From Lagopus muta (taxonomy: Eukaryota > Chordata > Aves > Galliformes > Phasianidae), in assembly GCF_023343835.1 (NCBI RefSeq), contig NC_064434.1:17031505-17095504 (forward strand): a stretch of DNA of 64,000 bases. Direction: 5' to 3'. The notes below the pieces were generated by a model, which did no database searches, was not told the origin of the DNA, and saw only the letters and a program-made list of their open reading frames with translations. Position numbers and translations under genes: made by a program. Shown here piece by piece: positions 49,013 to 62,263 of this stretch; positions within the stretch are counted from its first letter, which is position 1; each line of letters begins with the position of its first letter.

Positions 49013-51269
49013 TTCCCTTAATCCTCTTTTAAATCCTATTTATTCTTCAAGTTTAACAAAACAAAACAAAACAAAAAACTATATTAAATGGAGCAGAAGT
49101 GTAGAAACTTTACTGGCAACAAGTACCGTTTAAGTAGAATTGTAGAATTGTGGCAACATGAATGGACATTTTGATAAGTAACTCTTTTCCAGTTTAGGTT
49201 CAACTTCTGAGTAAATTAGTGTTGCCAGTTGTACAATTTGCAATATTCCTGAATACCAAAGGATAGGTGTCTTGATAGTCAGGTTGCAAATAAACTAGTG
49301 CACTGTCCTGGCCTACCAGGGATAGAAATAAAGCCTTTTTAGTGACTGTTTCTGCAAGGTCATGTAACAATACGTGACATGACAGTATCAGCTAGAAATA
49401 ATTGCCAGTAAAAGCAGGGCCAGATATAATCCTCAGCAGATCTTCCAGCACCAGCATAGTCCTGATAATCCAGCACAGTTAGCACTCACACCCAGTTCTT
49501 CTCTGAGATTTACCTAACTGTATACAGCTACAGTATTCACAGCTGTACCAGGTCATAGGGAGAACTATCAAACCACATGTTAGCAATATACCAAAAACAT
49601 CACATTCCTAAATAATTACATGAAGAAAAACTGACACATAAATGGAGTAAAGGTACCTCATTCTAACCGCAAAATGATGAAGTTACCTAGACAATGAATA
49701 TAATATATAAAAATAATATAAATATAATATATAAAAATATAATAAAAAAAATATTTTTTTTATAGTCAGTGAGAATCAGAAATGCATACCAGTTTTCTTC
49801 ACACATCTCACTAATAATGTAAGATGTCACATCAGGATTTAATAAGCTGGCTCTACTTCACTGTTACACATAATCCTTTCTCATTTTTTTTGGATATAAA
49901 ATATAAAATGATGTCATAAAGATCTATTGTAGGAGGATCCTATCAGCCTATCATTAAAAAGCAGAACATCTGAAGGGTAAACTAAGATGGGGCTTTTAGC
50001 CAAAAAAAACAAAAAGCACACTAACAAATCCATGTAGTAGTAGAGGGAAACATTTAAATCACTATAAAATGATTATAATTTGCTTGTTCTGAATATACTT
50101 TAATATTTCATTAGATAGGTGCTTGGAGTTAATGTTTTTCTTAATTAAATTAGATTCCTCCTTCACTACCCCCAAGAGAAAAAAAAAAAAAAAAATTGAT
50201 CATGTTTTTTTCAAATGCAAATTACTATAAGCAGAGAAGGTCTTAAATCAGAATACTTTATTCAACCCTGCTGCTTCATCCATTTGGATCCTACTCACAT
50301 TTCCTTGGGAGGCCTGCTCTTTTGTATCTGTGAAAATAAGCACAGATGTTGGCTCCACCTTCCCCAAAGCAAGTTTCGCCTAACGACCACTTTGAATGTA
50401 CCCCACTTGCACCTGTTCAGCATTTTAAAGTGAAATCGAGCATTTGATTGACTCCTGATATCTTGTCCAGATTTTCTTAACTTGATCATTTTGCCGTAAA
50501 AGCCAAGAGCTTACATGAGTAGCAGCCGCAGAAGCAGCTGGAGCAAGGCCAATTTCATCATTCCTGGAAGCATTTTTTGTTGCTGTTGAAAGTCGAACTT
50601 GAAAGATATTTTAGATTAATTAGAACATTAGATGGCACTACTACTGCGCTGAGGTAAAAGCAGAAGCAAAGGTAACCATATGTAATCATTGTAATCATTT
50701 ATAGTCCTTAAGCATACAAAAATTTTGATATAATATTGGTCACATTCACCTCAGTACAACATGGCTGAAGATCTGCTCTTCTTCCATTACAAGTATCTGC
50801 TTTGCAAAACTATCTTCTCACAGAACTCAAAAATTCCATCAGCATTAAAATTTCTTGTTCTAAAACCTTCTTAAGGTTTTCAATAGTCTGGAAAAAAATG
50901 CTTTCATTTATACTTTTGCAAATATGTATAAACTTTGCTGAAATCTATAGATTCATTTTTGGCTTCATAAAACTCTGTCTCATAGGGAATTTGGCCTTTA
51001 ACCTATAACAGTGTATGTTTTTAAGTTATTAATACCACCATTTCCATTTACTAAAAACTAATGTTTCACAGCAAATTCTAAATAACACTATGAATGATGT
51101 CTTTGTTCCAAAATGAAATGAAAACTTAAACTTCCACAGTTCTCTTTTAACAATTAATTCCATATGAAATGGTGGGGAAAAAAACATCACAGGAAACAAT
51201 ACTAAATAAATAAATAAATAAATGCAATCTTTTAAATATGTATGTGCTAACTTGTACCACAACATTTAA
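49013..51269. other. Non-coding stretch
   Basis: No gene is seen. There is an AT-only tract at about 49698-49762, a poly(A) run at 50179-50195 and (TAAA)n at 51202-51223. The part 50270-50650 has few simple repeats, is more GC-rich than its surroundings and is flagged as a possible conserved element. Confidence 0.55.
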
Positions 51270-51374
51270 AAAAGAAAAGAAAAGAAAAGAAAAGAAAAGA
51301 AAAGAAAAGAAAAGAAAAGAAAAGAAAAGAAAAGAAAAGAAAAGAAAAGAAAAGAAAAGAAAAGAAAAGAAAAG
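51270..51374. repeat. (AAAAG)21 perfect pentanucleotide array
   Basis: Twenty-one uninterrupted AAAAG units cover 105 bp, with G at every fifth position from 51274 to 51374. One strand is purely purine. The array breaks at aaaagagaag. Confidence 0.98.
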
Positions 51375-54300
51375 AGAAGAACCAGAAGGACATTCTGCAA
51401 AGAATCATTAGCATTTTGTTCAAAAATGAGCTCTGTTATGACCATGAATTATTTTCTTGACTTTTCAGATTTTTGAATCAATGTAAAACAGGGAAATGTT
51501 CTAATTTTGTCTATATTATTTCATTCAATAGGTGTTGGTTTTGTAAATCAGTGACAAGGCAACTGAGGAGTTTAATTTGATGCAACAAATTAGAAGACCT
51601 TGATTTCATTTTTTTTTACAATTTCATTATGAGATCTATTTTCCCAAAACATCTCAAATAATTGAATCTTATCCGTTTCTTCATCACTTTTGTGTATTTG
51701 ATTTTGAAACTACAACCATTTTCTCCTAATAGAGTTTGTGATGTTTACACTGCATAACTCTGCACACGTGTACAATATATATATTTGTATATATGCACGT
51801 ACATTGCAGGGAAATAAATGATTCAATGCTGTATCAGAAGGTGATTATAGATAGCTTAGGAGATATAAAGCACTAAAGCAATCACAAGGCAATTAGTTGA
51901 TGTGCTATTTCTTATGAGAATTGTGTAAGGCTGAATACTTACAGGAAAAAAAAAAACAACCCAATCCTACTTATCAAATAATTAAAAACTATACCCTAGT
52001 GTAAACATACAAAGGGAATAATGAAGCCCTTGCAGAAAGCATACAGTTTAAAATGACATGATCCTATATTTCTTTGTTTTTTTTTTTATCATTCTCAGTA
52101 GAGTAGATTAAATGCCTATTCGTACACACACATTTTATTCATATTATCATATTTCATAAAGCATCATATATTTGAATCAACTGCAGACATCTGATTGCTA
52201 AGGAAGAAAACCTACAAAACCAGAAGAGATGTTGCTTTTTATGTGATAAATGGAAAAAAGTGTATCACTAGGGTAATTCTTCATGCTTCTGCATGTCACG
52301 TCACATCCAGAATCAGAATGACTTGCATCAGAAAATGGTATCACAGTGTGTACCATAAAAATTCAAAAGATTTTTTTACAGATATCAAATGTTGGTAATC
52401 AGTGCAGTCACTTGTTATGTTGAAATATTTGACCACTGTAGTGAACATTCCTACTGAAATTCTATCATTTGAAAGAAGTGTTGTGTTGTGATTTGGTTTT
52501 CATGTGACTTTACGCAATTTAGAACTCTATTTGCTAATAATTAATTGCCGTATGATCAAACACTGAATAAAAGTATTGTATTGGTTAAAAGTCATTCTAG
52601 AGTACATTCGTTCAAGTAAAATTTATCACTGACAAAATGTCAAAGTTTAGTGAATCAGATGAATACAATGCTTGGTAACTTACAACGGTATTTTATTCTT
52701 GGCATTTATTTAAATTAGTTGTGTTGCATCTTCAGTCTTCTGTTAGATGAACTAACATCTTGTCTTCATCCTTACACAGGCTATTACAATAAGCATTGAT
52801 TTTTTCAAATAATATTTCCAAATAAGTTTCAGCAGAAATTTTTGTCATTCAAACAAAATTTTTACAGTGCAACATAAAACATCAACACAGAGGTTGCTTA
52901 AGTTCATTCCTAAATTGTTAAAGTGACTCAATAACTGCAGCAAACCATCTAAGCCCCAAGGGTGAAGTACTTCTCATACCACCTTCTTACCTACACTGGC
53001 AGGCAGACAAATCAGCCACATTCTCTACAGGATTATTCTCACAAGCTAAGGGTCAGTCCCATCCCTCTTTTCAGTGCCTACCGTACATATTTCCAAATAC
53101 AGACAATTTTCTTCACACAAAAACTAGTCTGCGGAATATCATATTCGTAAAAACACTTGGTAGGCAGGGCGTAATCATATCAGGTCACAGCTCTAGAAGA
53201 TCTCTTCTCTGCAAATCTGAAGTTGTTAGCATCATCTATTTGTGCTTCATGACTCTTTGGCAGTAATTGATTCCTACTTGTAACCAGTTAAACTGTACAT
53301 CCCTTTAAGAACATTATCTGTGGTTGGCTCTTCAGCAAGCTGACATGTTAGAAAATATATGAAGGTAATGAAGTTACTCATACAATGCAAGTAAATGTTG
53401 CATGTACACGGTGGATATGCAGCTGGTAAGATCTGTGACTTCTGTTAGCTGACCTGCTTATTCGATTGCAGTGTTAAGTGTTAGAAATATGACTGTCCGG
53501 TTTTGTGGTTGTTTTGTTTGGTTGTTTTTTATTTCTGAGCCTAAATTTAGACGTGTGAGTTCCATACAAAGCATCCTAAATTTTACAAGACGGCAGTCTT
53601 CATGTTCATGTACATGGCAAAATATGTATATTCTTGCCAAGAAAGAATGCCCATATATTTGTACTGGTCATATATATATATATGTATGTATAATTTGTTT
53701 CTAATGGTGTAACTCCATTTCTGCAATTACATATTATGGATTGCTTCCACCAACTTTCCAGAAAACTTTTCAATTGTTATCTATGAGCTGAAATCCCTTT
53801 GAAACAGCATTAGCTGAAAAAAAAAAAAACCACAAAAAAAAAACAAACCAACCAACTCAGAAATAAATCATTCTAGATTTACTTTTGGCCAATCATATGA
53901 TAAACAGATTGCTGAAAATGAGATTATCCTATTTACCCAAAGTTAATCTTTAAAGAAATAGTCAAAGTTATTCCCTTTGGGACGTATTGATATGTCTTAG
54001 CCAAGTAGGAACATCAGCTGCTATGATTCAGCTTGTTATCCTTGAAGAATCACAAAAACATGCAAGTATTTGATAAATAAATAAGTGAATAAATAAAAAG
54101 ATGTAGATTCTTAGACCTTAGTGAGCCATTCAGTCATCTGGATGGACTCTCTTATATACCACAAGACAGAACTATGTCCAGTAATTCTTCCACTGAACGT
54201 AATATCTTTATTTCGCAGTAGTATATCTTTCAGAAGGATATTTGATTTGGTTTTATTTATATAAGAAATAGAAAATGCAAACTTAAGCTTTTGAATTGTG

Positions 54301-55199
54301 ACATCAAAATTTCTTATGCATGCGTTTTCTTCTGTAAATGCTTTAAATGAAGTGTTTTCATTTTGTGTAGTTAGAAAATGTAGAGAAAATTATGGATATA
54401 ATTAAGTTGTACAACTATTTTTGCAGATTTTGGAACTGATGTTTTGTGTGGCAAGAGAGAAAACTCAGATCGGAAAACAAGTGAAAGATATATTATTGAG
54501 TCATCTGCACAGGACTAGATAGTCTTCTAGAAAACTTTTAAACAAAATAAAAATTCCACAGCGTACTTGGTTAGGTGAGCATCAATAAAGAACAAGTCCC
54601 AGAAAGTATTATATTCTGCTACATCTTCCTTGTCTCTGAGATCTCTTTCCTGCAGATTCCTGAATTACAAATCCTGATTAGATATGTTATTAATCTTATT
54701 CACAGGAGAAAAGTTACATGTCTGCACAAATATTTGCTGGATTAGAGCCATATTATGTTTATGGTGACGTTTGAAGCATAAGCTCCTTTTAATTTTCTAA
54801 TTCACTGGGTACAATCCATTTACATACTAAACACTCTGTTCCCAGTATTTATGATCTCTTTTAAGCATGTTTAGTTTCATTTTGCCCATAACTTAAGAAA
54901 TATATACAATATTAACCAACAATAGCAGACAAAACAAATTTATGTTGGAACTCTGGCAATATTGTCAAAACAGATGCTGCTTCATTACTAAGGAAAGGTC
55001 TTCAATCAGAAGGGCTGTGAAACTTTTACCTTGTATAAGTAATAAAATAACTCTAGGTAGGGATGTGAGTGTTCTAAAGTTAATTAAATACTTAACAGAA
55101 AAGGGTGTTTTTTAATCTTAAAACTAAAAGGAAAAACAGAACTGCGTATGTGAGAAAAGTTACATTTGAACTAGTAAAGTTAGGAGATTCTTTTTCTAG
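51375..55199. other. Non-coding stretch
   Basis: No gene is seen. There is a T-run near 52076-52088, a short (AT)n at about 53667-53690 and A-rich tracts at 53818-53845. Open frames are under 80 codons and unrecognised. Confidence 0.6.
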
Positions 55200-55678
55200 A
55201 TCCCAATGTTCATTTGGAACTTCCAGAGTCAGATCAGAGAAGAAGACAGCCTTTCAGCACCTCTTACAACATGGTAATGCCAGGCTACATACCAGTTTGA
55301 AGACCATGGAGAACACTTCCACTCTTGGCTGGACTGTCCTCTCACATGTACTGTTTAATACAGATTTGGAACTTTCTGATTCCAATTTGTTCAGGCTGAT
55401 GAAATTTGGACTGCATGGTCAGCCTTTTTCCTAGCCATAATGCTATCATAGCAGCTGTGAAACAGTGGGTCACCTCCATTGGTGCAGATATTTATGAGTG
55501 CGACATGCAGTTACTTTTTGTCGCTCAAAAAATGCATGGTTAGTGATGGTCATGTCAAAAAACAGCGTTTTGTAGCTGACAACTTGCTCTACCAAACAGT
55601 GCTATTGTGCTTTTTGCATCAGATGTGGTTTCCATGGAAACAAACCGGAGGCATTACCTTCAGACCAAACTGAGGGTA
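55200..55678 (+). mobile_element. Mariner transposase pseudogene, 3' half
   Basis: The frame 55105-55434 enters mariner sequence at about residue 35. It reads SRVRSEKKTAFQHLLQHGNA, then RLHTSLKTMENTSTLGWTVL, then TDLELSDSNLFRLMKFGLHG. The block normally written H-D-N-A-R-P-H is H-G-N-A-R-L-H, so the second catalytic Asp is Gly (residue 57, codon 55273-55275). The third Asp is kept at residue 92. Thirty-four residues lie between them, the DD34D spacing of mariner. After a stop the sequence continues as AAVKQWVTS and a 3' end cggaggcattaccttcagac near 55647-55666, matching the terminal repeat of the 10.6-kb copy. The 5' half was not recognised upstream. Confidence 0.88.
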
Positions 55679-57423
55679 CGAGGGCTGCCAATTCTTATAC
55701 TGTTTCTAAAAACAGTAAGATCAAAGATAAACCAAGCATTCACAGAACAGAAAATATTCTGACCATAAGCTCCTGATTTCTGCATTGAGTCAGCATTAAC
55801 CACCTTCTAAATGCATCCATCATTTTATTAGAAGAATTCAGAAAACTCACTTATATCTTCTGCTCATCAGAAAACTCAAGAGAAAAACAGAAGTTCTGCA
55901 CTGATTATTGGCTTGTTAATGAGTATGGCATTTCAGTCACAAAAAGTGAAACACCAAAACCAGAAATCAAATGGATGTTGACCGTACTATCAAAAATGGG
56001 ATGCAAATGAGTCACTATACAATGTTACGTATACATATGCAGTTATATGTATATACATATCTTTCCAAAAAAGAATATGAAATAAACCTCATCGTATTCA
56101 GGTTCAAAAGAATGCTAGCAAGACTACAGAATCTGGATTGTAAGAGATTAGATATATTTTCACAAACAAACACACCATTCCTCATTTTTCTATAATACAG
56201 CCTTCAAGTATTTCATGACTTAGAAATTATTTTCTACATTTTTGCATATGAAAATTGGCTCATGCTTTCTAATCTTGTTAGCATTGTAGCATTCCATTTG
56301 CTGAAGCTCTACTTTAATTTGAATTTCTAAATAGCTTGCAATTGGTTATTTTAAATACATTCTCAATTCTGTTATAACCATGAAAAGCTTTCAAAAGTAT
56401 TATGAAACTTTCTCTAAGATAAAGGTACTCATATTTCAAAGTAAGCCTTCTGTCTGTGTATTTCACAGAACACACAATGTTAGCTGAGAGAAAACCCCTT
56501 ACTACATATAATATAGTAAGGCTGACAGTACTCTGCTGTTAGCCTGAATTTTGTCCTCTACATTATTTCCCATTTTATTTTTAACTGTGTGGATAGCCTT
56601 TGTCTCTCTCCTTTTCTTTCTCAGCTCTTGAAAAGGTGAGGTACCAAATAAAGCCAAGTTGGGACACCAATAGGTACTTCTAGTTAGACAGAAAACTGCT
56701 GTGACATTGAGGAGGAGGCAGTCTGAGAAGAGCCTGGGGAACAAATGCAAAACATGGTTTATCAGTTGCTGAAAACAGATTTTTGAAGAAATCTAACTTG
56801 CAAAAAAACACAATAAAAACAAGAAAACACTCCACAAGTATGCCAGAAGTCCTATATTCTATTAGTTGATTTTTCCCTTGACAACCAAACACCAGAAGTT
56901 CACATCTGACTGTGCAAGGAGCTACCTAAGACAATAGGAAGAGACAAAGAGTGACAGCATATGTTCAATTTCACATGTCCCAATGAAGCATTTCATTAAG
57001 CTGAACAAGAATTTCTTGCTCTGCTCAAGATACTCTGCTCAAATAATGGAAGGTTTAATCCTTTCTGTCTCAACAGAAAATGAATTTGTTTTCTTTCTAT
57101 ACAGTAGCTCAGTACCTTCTGAGATCTAGTTCCATCTTCTGCTCACAATCAAGACTTGCAACCTGAATCACACATCTTGCAGGAAAGCAATAAGATGAAG
57201 AGATTATAGGGCATACTGAAATGTGTGTCAACAAGTAAGATACCCCTACCTAAACCATTTCACTTCAAGAGGAATAATTAAATATTCATGGAACTCATTT
57301 TGAGCGTTTTGCAATGCTATAATAGCATGAATGAATGAATGAATGAAGAAGAACATTGTTTATTAAATATTTTGTCCACAGTTGAGTTTCAGCAGAGCAC
57401 CTTATCTAGTTTAGTCTCTGCAC
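55679..57423. other. Non-coding stretch
   Basis: No gene is seen. (GAAT)n of about five units lies at 57326-57347. Minus-strand frames at 56502-56892 are unrecognised. Confidence 0.6.
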
Positions 57424-57535
57424 TTTAGGGTGTAAAGATGTTGGAGAGACTCCAGAAGACAGCAATGAGAACAAACAGAACTTGAGCACAGGGAGATGCT
57501 AAATTACCTAAGGTCAGAAAAAATGAAGTTAAAAA
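57424..57535 (+). mobile_element. Probable old CR1 fragment
   Basis: Plus-strand gatgttggagagactccaga followed by agacagcaatgagaacaaac lines up with the CR1 LERLQRRA-coding block, and gagcacagggagatgc follows in the right order. It is heavily diverged and has no 3' end. Confidence 0.4.
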
Positions 57536-60500
57536 TTACAAGTCTTCCAGCATAAGTATAAAAATAAATTGTTCCACGTAGATAATTTTTTTCCCTTTGA
57601 ATAGGACATGTAGTTTGGAAATTTTCAGAAATGTAGGCTTGTGTGGGATGAGTAGATGAAGGATGAGAATCAGAATCAGCTTCAAGCACTTGCATTTAAG
57701 CGATGAAAACGCAGGCACTCACATGTGAACCAGGTAGCTAAGCTACCATCAAATTCAGTGAAGGTTAGAGAAATATTCTTAGACAAAACATAACATTTGC
57801 ACTTTCTTGTCTGAGAAAGTTCCTGGATTTCACTGTCCCCATTGACAATGAGTATAAAGAGAGCTCAGTTCACATGCAGATCTCTCCTTTGTGTATACCT
57901 AAATTTACATCTGAAACTCAAGCTAAATCCTTCCCTAGAACAATTCTGCAAGTGAGGATGGTGAAGTTCTGGAAAAGATTGCCTATATATGTTGACTCAA
58001 TCAGTAGAGAGTGGTTTATACAGAGTTGATCTTTCCTTGGGGCAAAGGCAAAGCTGTTCTGTAAAGCAGAATAGCCTAGCTCAATAAAACTTGAAATTAT
58101 AGCTTCTGTACTGCTGTTAAACACTGCCTACAGCATGCTCTGCTCACTGCTTGTTCTCTGGGGAGCCACACAGCATGTGGTAGAAATCAGAGTTTGTTTC
58201 CCTGTGCATGCCCAAATAGGCATAAACGCAGATGACACTACATCACCACTCTTGAAAATGATTGTTTTAACTAGGCAACAACACCCTGGGTAAAGAAAAG
58301 AATTAGCTGAGGTTTCTTCCTACACCTGTCTCTGAAGGGTAGCAACAGCACTATGAGCAATTCTATTTGAGCAGAATCCAATTCCCAAATCTTGAAACAT
58401 TTAAATTAACTTCTTGTTATAGATGATAGCAACATAAGGTTTTGGGTCTTGGTACAGTTTAGGCACAAACTCATTAAAAAAACCCTACTCATTACCTTTA
58501 AGGTTGTAGAGTGTAGTCTTACCCTTTAATTTATTCACTATATTTATACAAATTCTACATTTCACATGCTTATATTATTAAGTGCAGAATATCATTATGC
58601 AACCTGCCATCTACACTGTGGTATGCATCTGTTTTCATGCTCAAACACAAATTCATAGAATCATAGAATTTACATTTTTAAATTTAAATTTTTCTTTCTA
58701 TTATAGATTTCCTTATTTTGAAGAATTAATAAATATAGTGAAGGAAGAAGGCACATAGAAACAGCTGAATTTTCACAGCAAAGTTTTCTTTTAATAAATG
58801 CATTTATGTTGCTCGAATCTCAAGTTACTTTGAAAACGATAGAGAAAATAGGGGCCAAAATACACTTAAAAAAAAAAAAAAGGCTTCAATATGCATGGTT
58901 ACTGGTGCAATGGGCTCTGAGTCACCAATTAGTACTATATATATTTTTTTTTTAATGATAGGCTTAGCCTATCTAAGATGTACAGTAAACAAGACCTTGC
59001 TGTCTCTGTCTACTGTCCAACCTAGTTAGTTAAATCATTTTCCAGAAACAACCTGGCCTACAGGTCAGGAAGGACACTCATTCCAAATCTCTAAGTAGGC
59101 TAATTGAAGCTAACTTTGAAGAAGAAAGATCCTCTGTTAATTTGGTGTGTGTGGGTGAGTGCACATCAATACCACAAAGAGCTCCATTATTGCTGTATCA
59201 AAGTAAATAGCTGAAAAAAAGTGAGTCAGGGAGATGAATGATGAGTTAAGTGTTAAGTAGACACTGAGTGCAAACAGAAAGTAGCATAAAAGTTGCTCTT
59301 AGAAGGAATGTGGCATCTGTTAACTCCTTAATTTCTTCTGTGCTAGATCTACTTTTTTTTTTTGCAGATCTTTTTTATACTGCATGTTTTTTACTACAGG
59401 ATTCAGTGAGATACTGCTAAAACCTTTGATATGCTAATTCAGTTTGTGGGGATTTGGGAAATCTTTCCCACATTAAAACATATCTTAAATAGTTTTTGTT
59501 GCATTTGATATACCATATTCATTGCTAATAAGCTACTAGCATTTAACATTGCTTGGAACAATTCCATTCTAGTCTCTGAATCCTATTCATAAGCCAATAT
59601 GGGACTAACACTGTGCCTCCAGGAGAGCTTTGAAAAGTTCTGGGTCCCGATAGAGTGAAATTTTTCACCTGCATCATCCTGTTGTCTTGGCAATAAAATA
59701 TGGAAAATAATGTTTTTGTCCTCAGAGTGCAGGAATTGTAATTGTTCCTGATGTGGTGCCACATTTTTCTCATGTTCAGCAATGAAGGGCCAAGAACAAT
59801 CAAGCTAGTGCTTGTCAACTCATATCGTCCGGAAGTCTACTATAGCCAGGTTAAAATATATCTGTCTAGTTGTGGCACAAATCCAGAGTTTTCATATGCC
59901 GGTTTTTGAGTGTTGAAGAGCATGTGTCCACATATAAACACTGTCTGGATCAGCAACTAAAGCTTGATATTCTATGTTCATACATGAGAGTAATCAAAAC
60001 TAAACGTCTAAAAAGAGCTGGCTTTGAAAAATAACCTGCAAAATAATTGTATTTGAGCAGGTGTATGCTCTTCCTCGAGAGTGCCGTTTACAAAAAGATA
60101 GCTTGCACCTGTTCAGAGTTTCATAAAACATGTAATACAAGACCTGAAAACCACTAGTTAAATAGAAGAATTCAAGAAATGCAAATTGAGTAGGATAGAA
60201 GAGTAGTATAAAGGAACTTTTGTGAAAGAAATGTAGAGTGAATGGTAGGATACAGGGACACTATAAGAACAGAAATGGAGCACTTACTGTTGAAAATATT
60301 AAAAGACTATATTAAAAGACTATTTTTAGAACCTGGTATACTTTTTGTATCAGTATTTATCTATTCAGGAAAGGAAAAATGTTTTTCTGATATACATTGA
60401 TAACCTACAGTGTAATTAGAGAAGGTAGTTAAGTATAACCCAGAGAGAAATCTAATGTTGAGAACTAATATAGTAAAAATGTGAGGAACACTCTTGTGTG

Positions 60501-61498
60501 CATTTAAGGACTAGAGATAAAACTTCTGCATTAAGGAGAGAATTCAGTCAAGTGCCAAGGCAGAAGGGAAAGTAGAACCGAATGCGTGAATTAATCACTG
60601 AAAGCACCCATGAAAAGAAGACAATTTCTGCTGTGATACTTCATGAACAGTACTTCTAGTCATACTTAACGCAGGTTTACAAAGGATGGACAAAAAATGA
60701 TCTAGCAAGTGCAATTCTATACACAATATCACAAATATTGAAGAAACATTCACAAAAATTGAAGTGATAAAGAAAAAAGGCTACTGAGATAAAACACAGA
60801 ATGGAATTCCTGTCATACAGGAAAGACTATTACAGCTTGATTTCTTGAGTCTAGGCAAATAAAGAGACTGTGACTATCTTCTTCAAGCAGTCAGGATGTG
60901 TAGTAAAGGATAAAGCAGAGGAATAGACTAGAAAATAATACTGTATGAGACAGTAAGTTTAAAGAAATAAGCAAAGCAAGCCTGTGCAAACAATACAAGA
61001 AATACAAGCAAATTGTTACATTCTTTTAAAGCTTTAAATTAATATTGCCTCAGTAACTTCTTAACAAATACTTGAAAACACTTCTTACAAAACATGAAAA
61101 CAGTCCAAAAACCCAAGGCTGATCCTTTTTAAGCGATTTGAAATTGTGTTTGTTGTACTGATGTGTGAGTCTTATCTTTAAATCTTGCACTTTAGATAAA
61201 AGTAAAGAGCTCTCAAAAGTGTCTGTCAATAGAAAAAGCAGTCTCAGAGATACAGTAACCCTTAGGGGACAGATGCTGAAAGTGAAAAGAGACAGATCAT
61301 AACACATAATATCTTATATACCTTAAGCAGCTATCTACAAATTACAGTCGGGTGCACTGATGTACAGTGTTAACATTTCCAGACAGCTTTACAGGTACCT
61401 TTGAGTTCTGTTCACATAGCTTTTAGTACATCTCTGAAATTCTTTCAAGTCTGCTCCAGTATCAGAAAGCGAATCTATGATAGCTTTTTCCTACCATA
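57536..61498. other. Non-coding stretch
   Basis: No gene is seen. An isolated pair of CR1-like terminal octamers (ttcatagaatcatagaatt) lies at about 58651-58669 without a CR1 body. There are A- and T-runs at 58868-58881 and 58945-58955, and a 13-bp tandem duplication (atattaaaagact) at 60297-60322. Frames at 59543-59818 and 61050-61307 on the minus strand are unrecognised. Confidence 0.55.
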
Positions 61499-62263
61499 AG
61501 AATCACTGAATATCAGAATTTAAACTTCTCTTTGGAAGGTAAATCAGAAGATCTCTAGCCCACGCTCACACACGGGAAGGCAAAGTTACTGTGAAATCAG
61601 AATAGGATGCTCAGAGCTATATCAGAGTTTGTTCTGGAAAATCTCTAGGGATGGAAACTGCACAATCTCTTTGGGCAGTCTGGCCCACTGTCCTCGTGGT
61701 TCGAAAGTTTCTCATTAGTCTGAAACTCTCTAGTTTCAGCATACACCTGATGCCTCTTGCCTCCCACCAGGCAGCCTCTTGTCTGCTCCATCACTTCCCC
61801 TTGGCACTGGGGGCTGCTAAAACCTTCTCAGCTTCAGCCTCTTCTCACAGGGCAAATGTGCCAGCCCTCCTGATACTCTTCATGCCGTTCACTGAGCTCA
61901 CTCCAGTTTATCAGTGACTTTCAGTCAGTGACAGTTCAAACTGGTGGCCCAAAACTGGATATGCTCAAACATGCTGAGCTCACGGGGTTAATCATCTGCT
62001 CCAGTCTGTTAGTGCTCCTGCTAACACAGCCCAGGACAGCTTGTCTTCTCCACCTCCAAGTCCCATTGCTGTCTCAGTCTGTTTGTTGATCACTGGGACC
62101 CCCAGGGGTTAGAGCTACTTCCAGGCAGGCAGGCCCAGCTGTGTCATTGCCTGAGGCTCCTTCCAATGTGCACAACTTGGCTTCTGCTCTTACTGGATTT
62201 TGTGAGGTTCCTGTCAGCCCATTCCTCCAGCCTCTCCACATCTCTATTTTTTTTTTACATTAT
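61499..62263 (-). mobile_element. Old CR1 LINE, 3' portion
   Basis: On the minus strand this is a strongly diverged CR1. Plus-strand blocks in order are aatatcagaatttaaacttc (decayed 3' end), ctctttgggcagtctggccc, ctgatgcctcttgcctccca, cagcttcagcctcttctcac, ggcccaaaactggatatgct (complement of the VQFWAP-type block), aacacagcccaggacagctt, gatcactgggacccccaggg (complement of the LVDEK region) and tctgctcttactggattttg. The plus-strand frame at 61651-61917 is antisense. It belongs to an older subfamily than the 1.2- and 14.9-kb copies. Confidence 0.88.

Noticed and set aside
55674..55690. tacgagggctgc as the start of a second mariner
   Set aside because: It resembles the 5' terminal repeat, but the following sequence does not continue as mariner, so it is probably chance or a damaged 3' end.
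61651..61917. 88-codon plus-strand frame
   Set aside because: It is antisense to the old CR1 at 61.5-62.26 kb.
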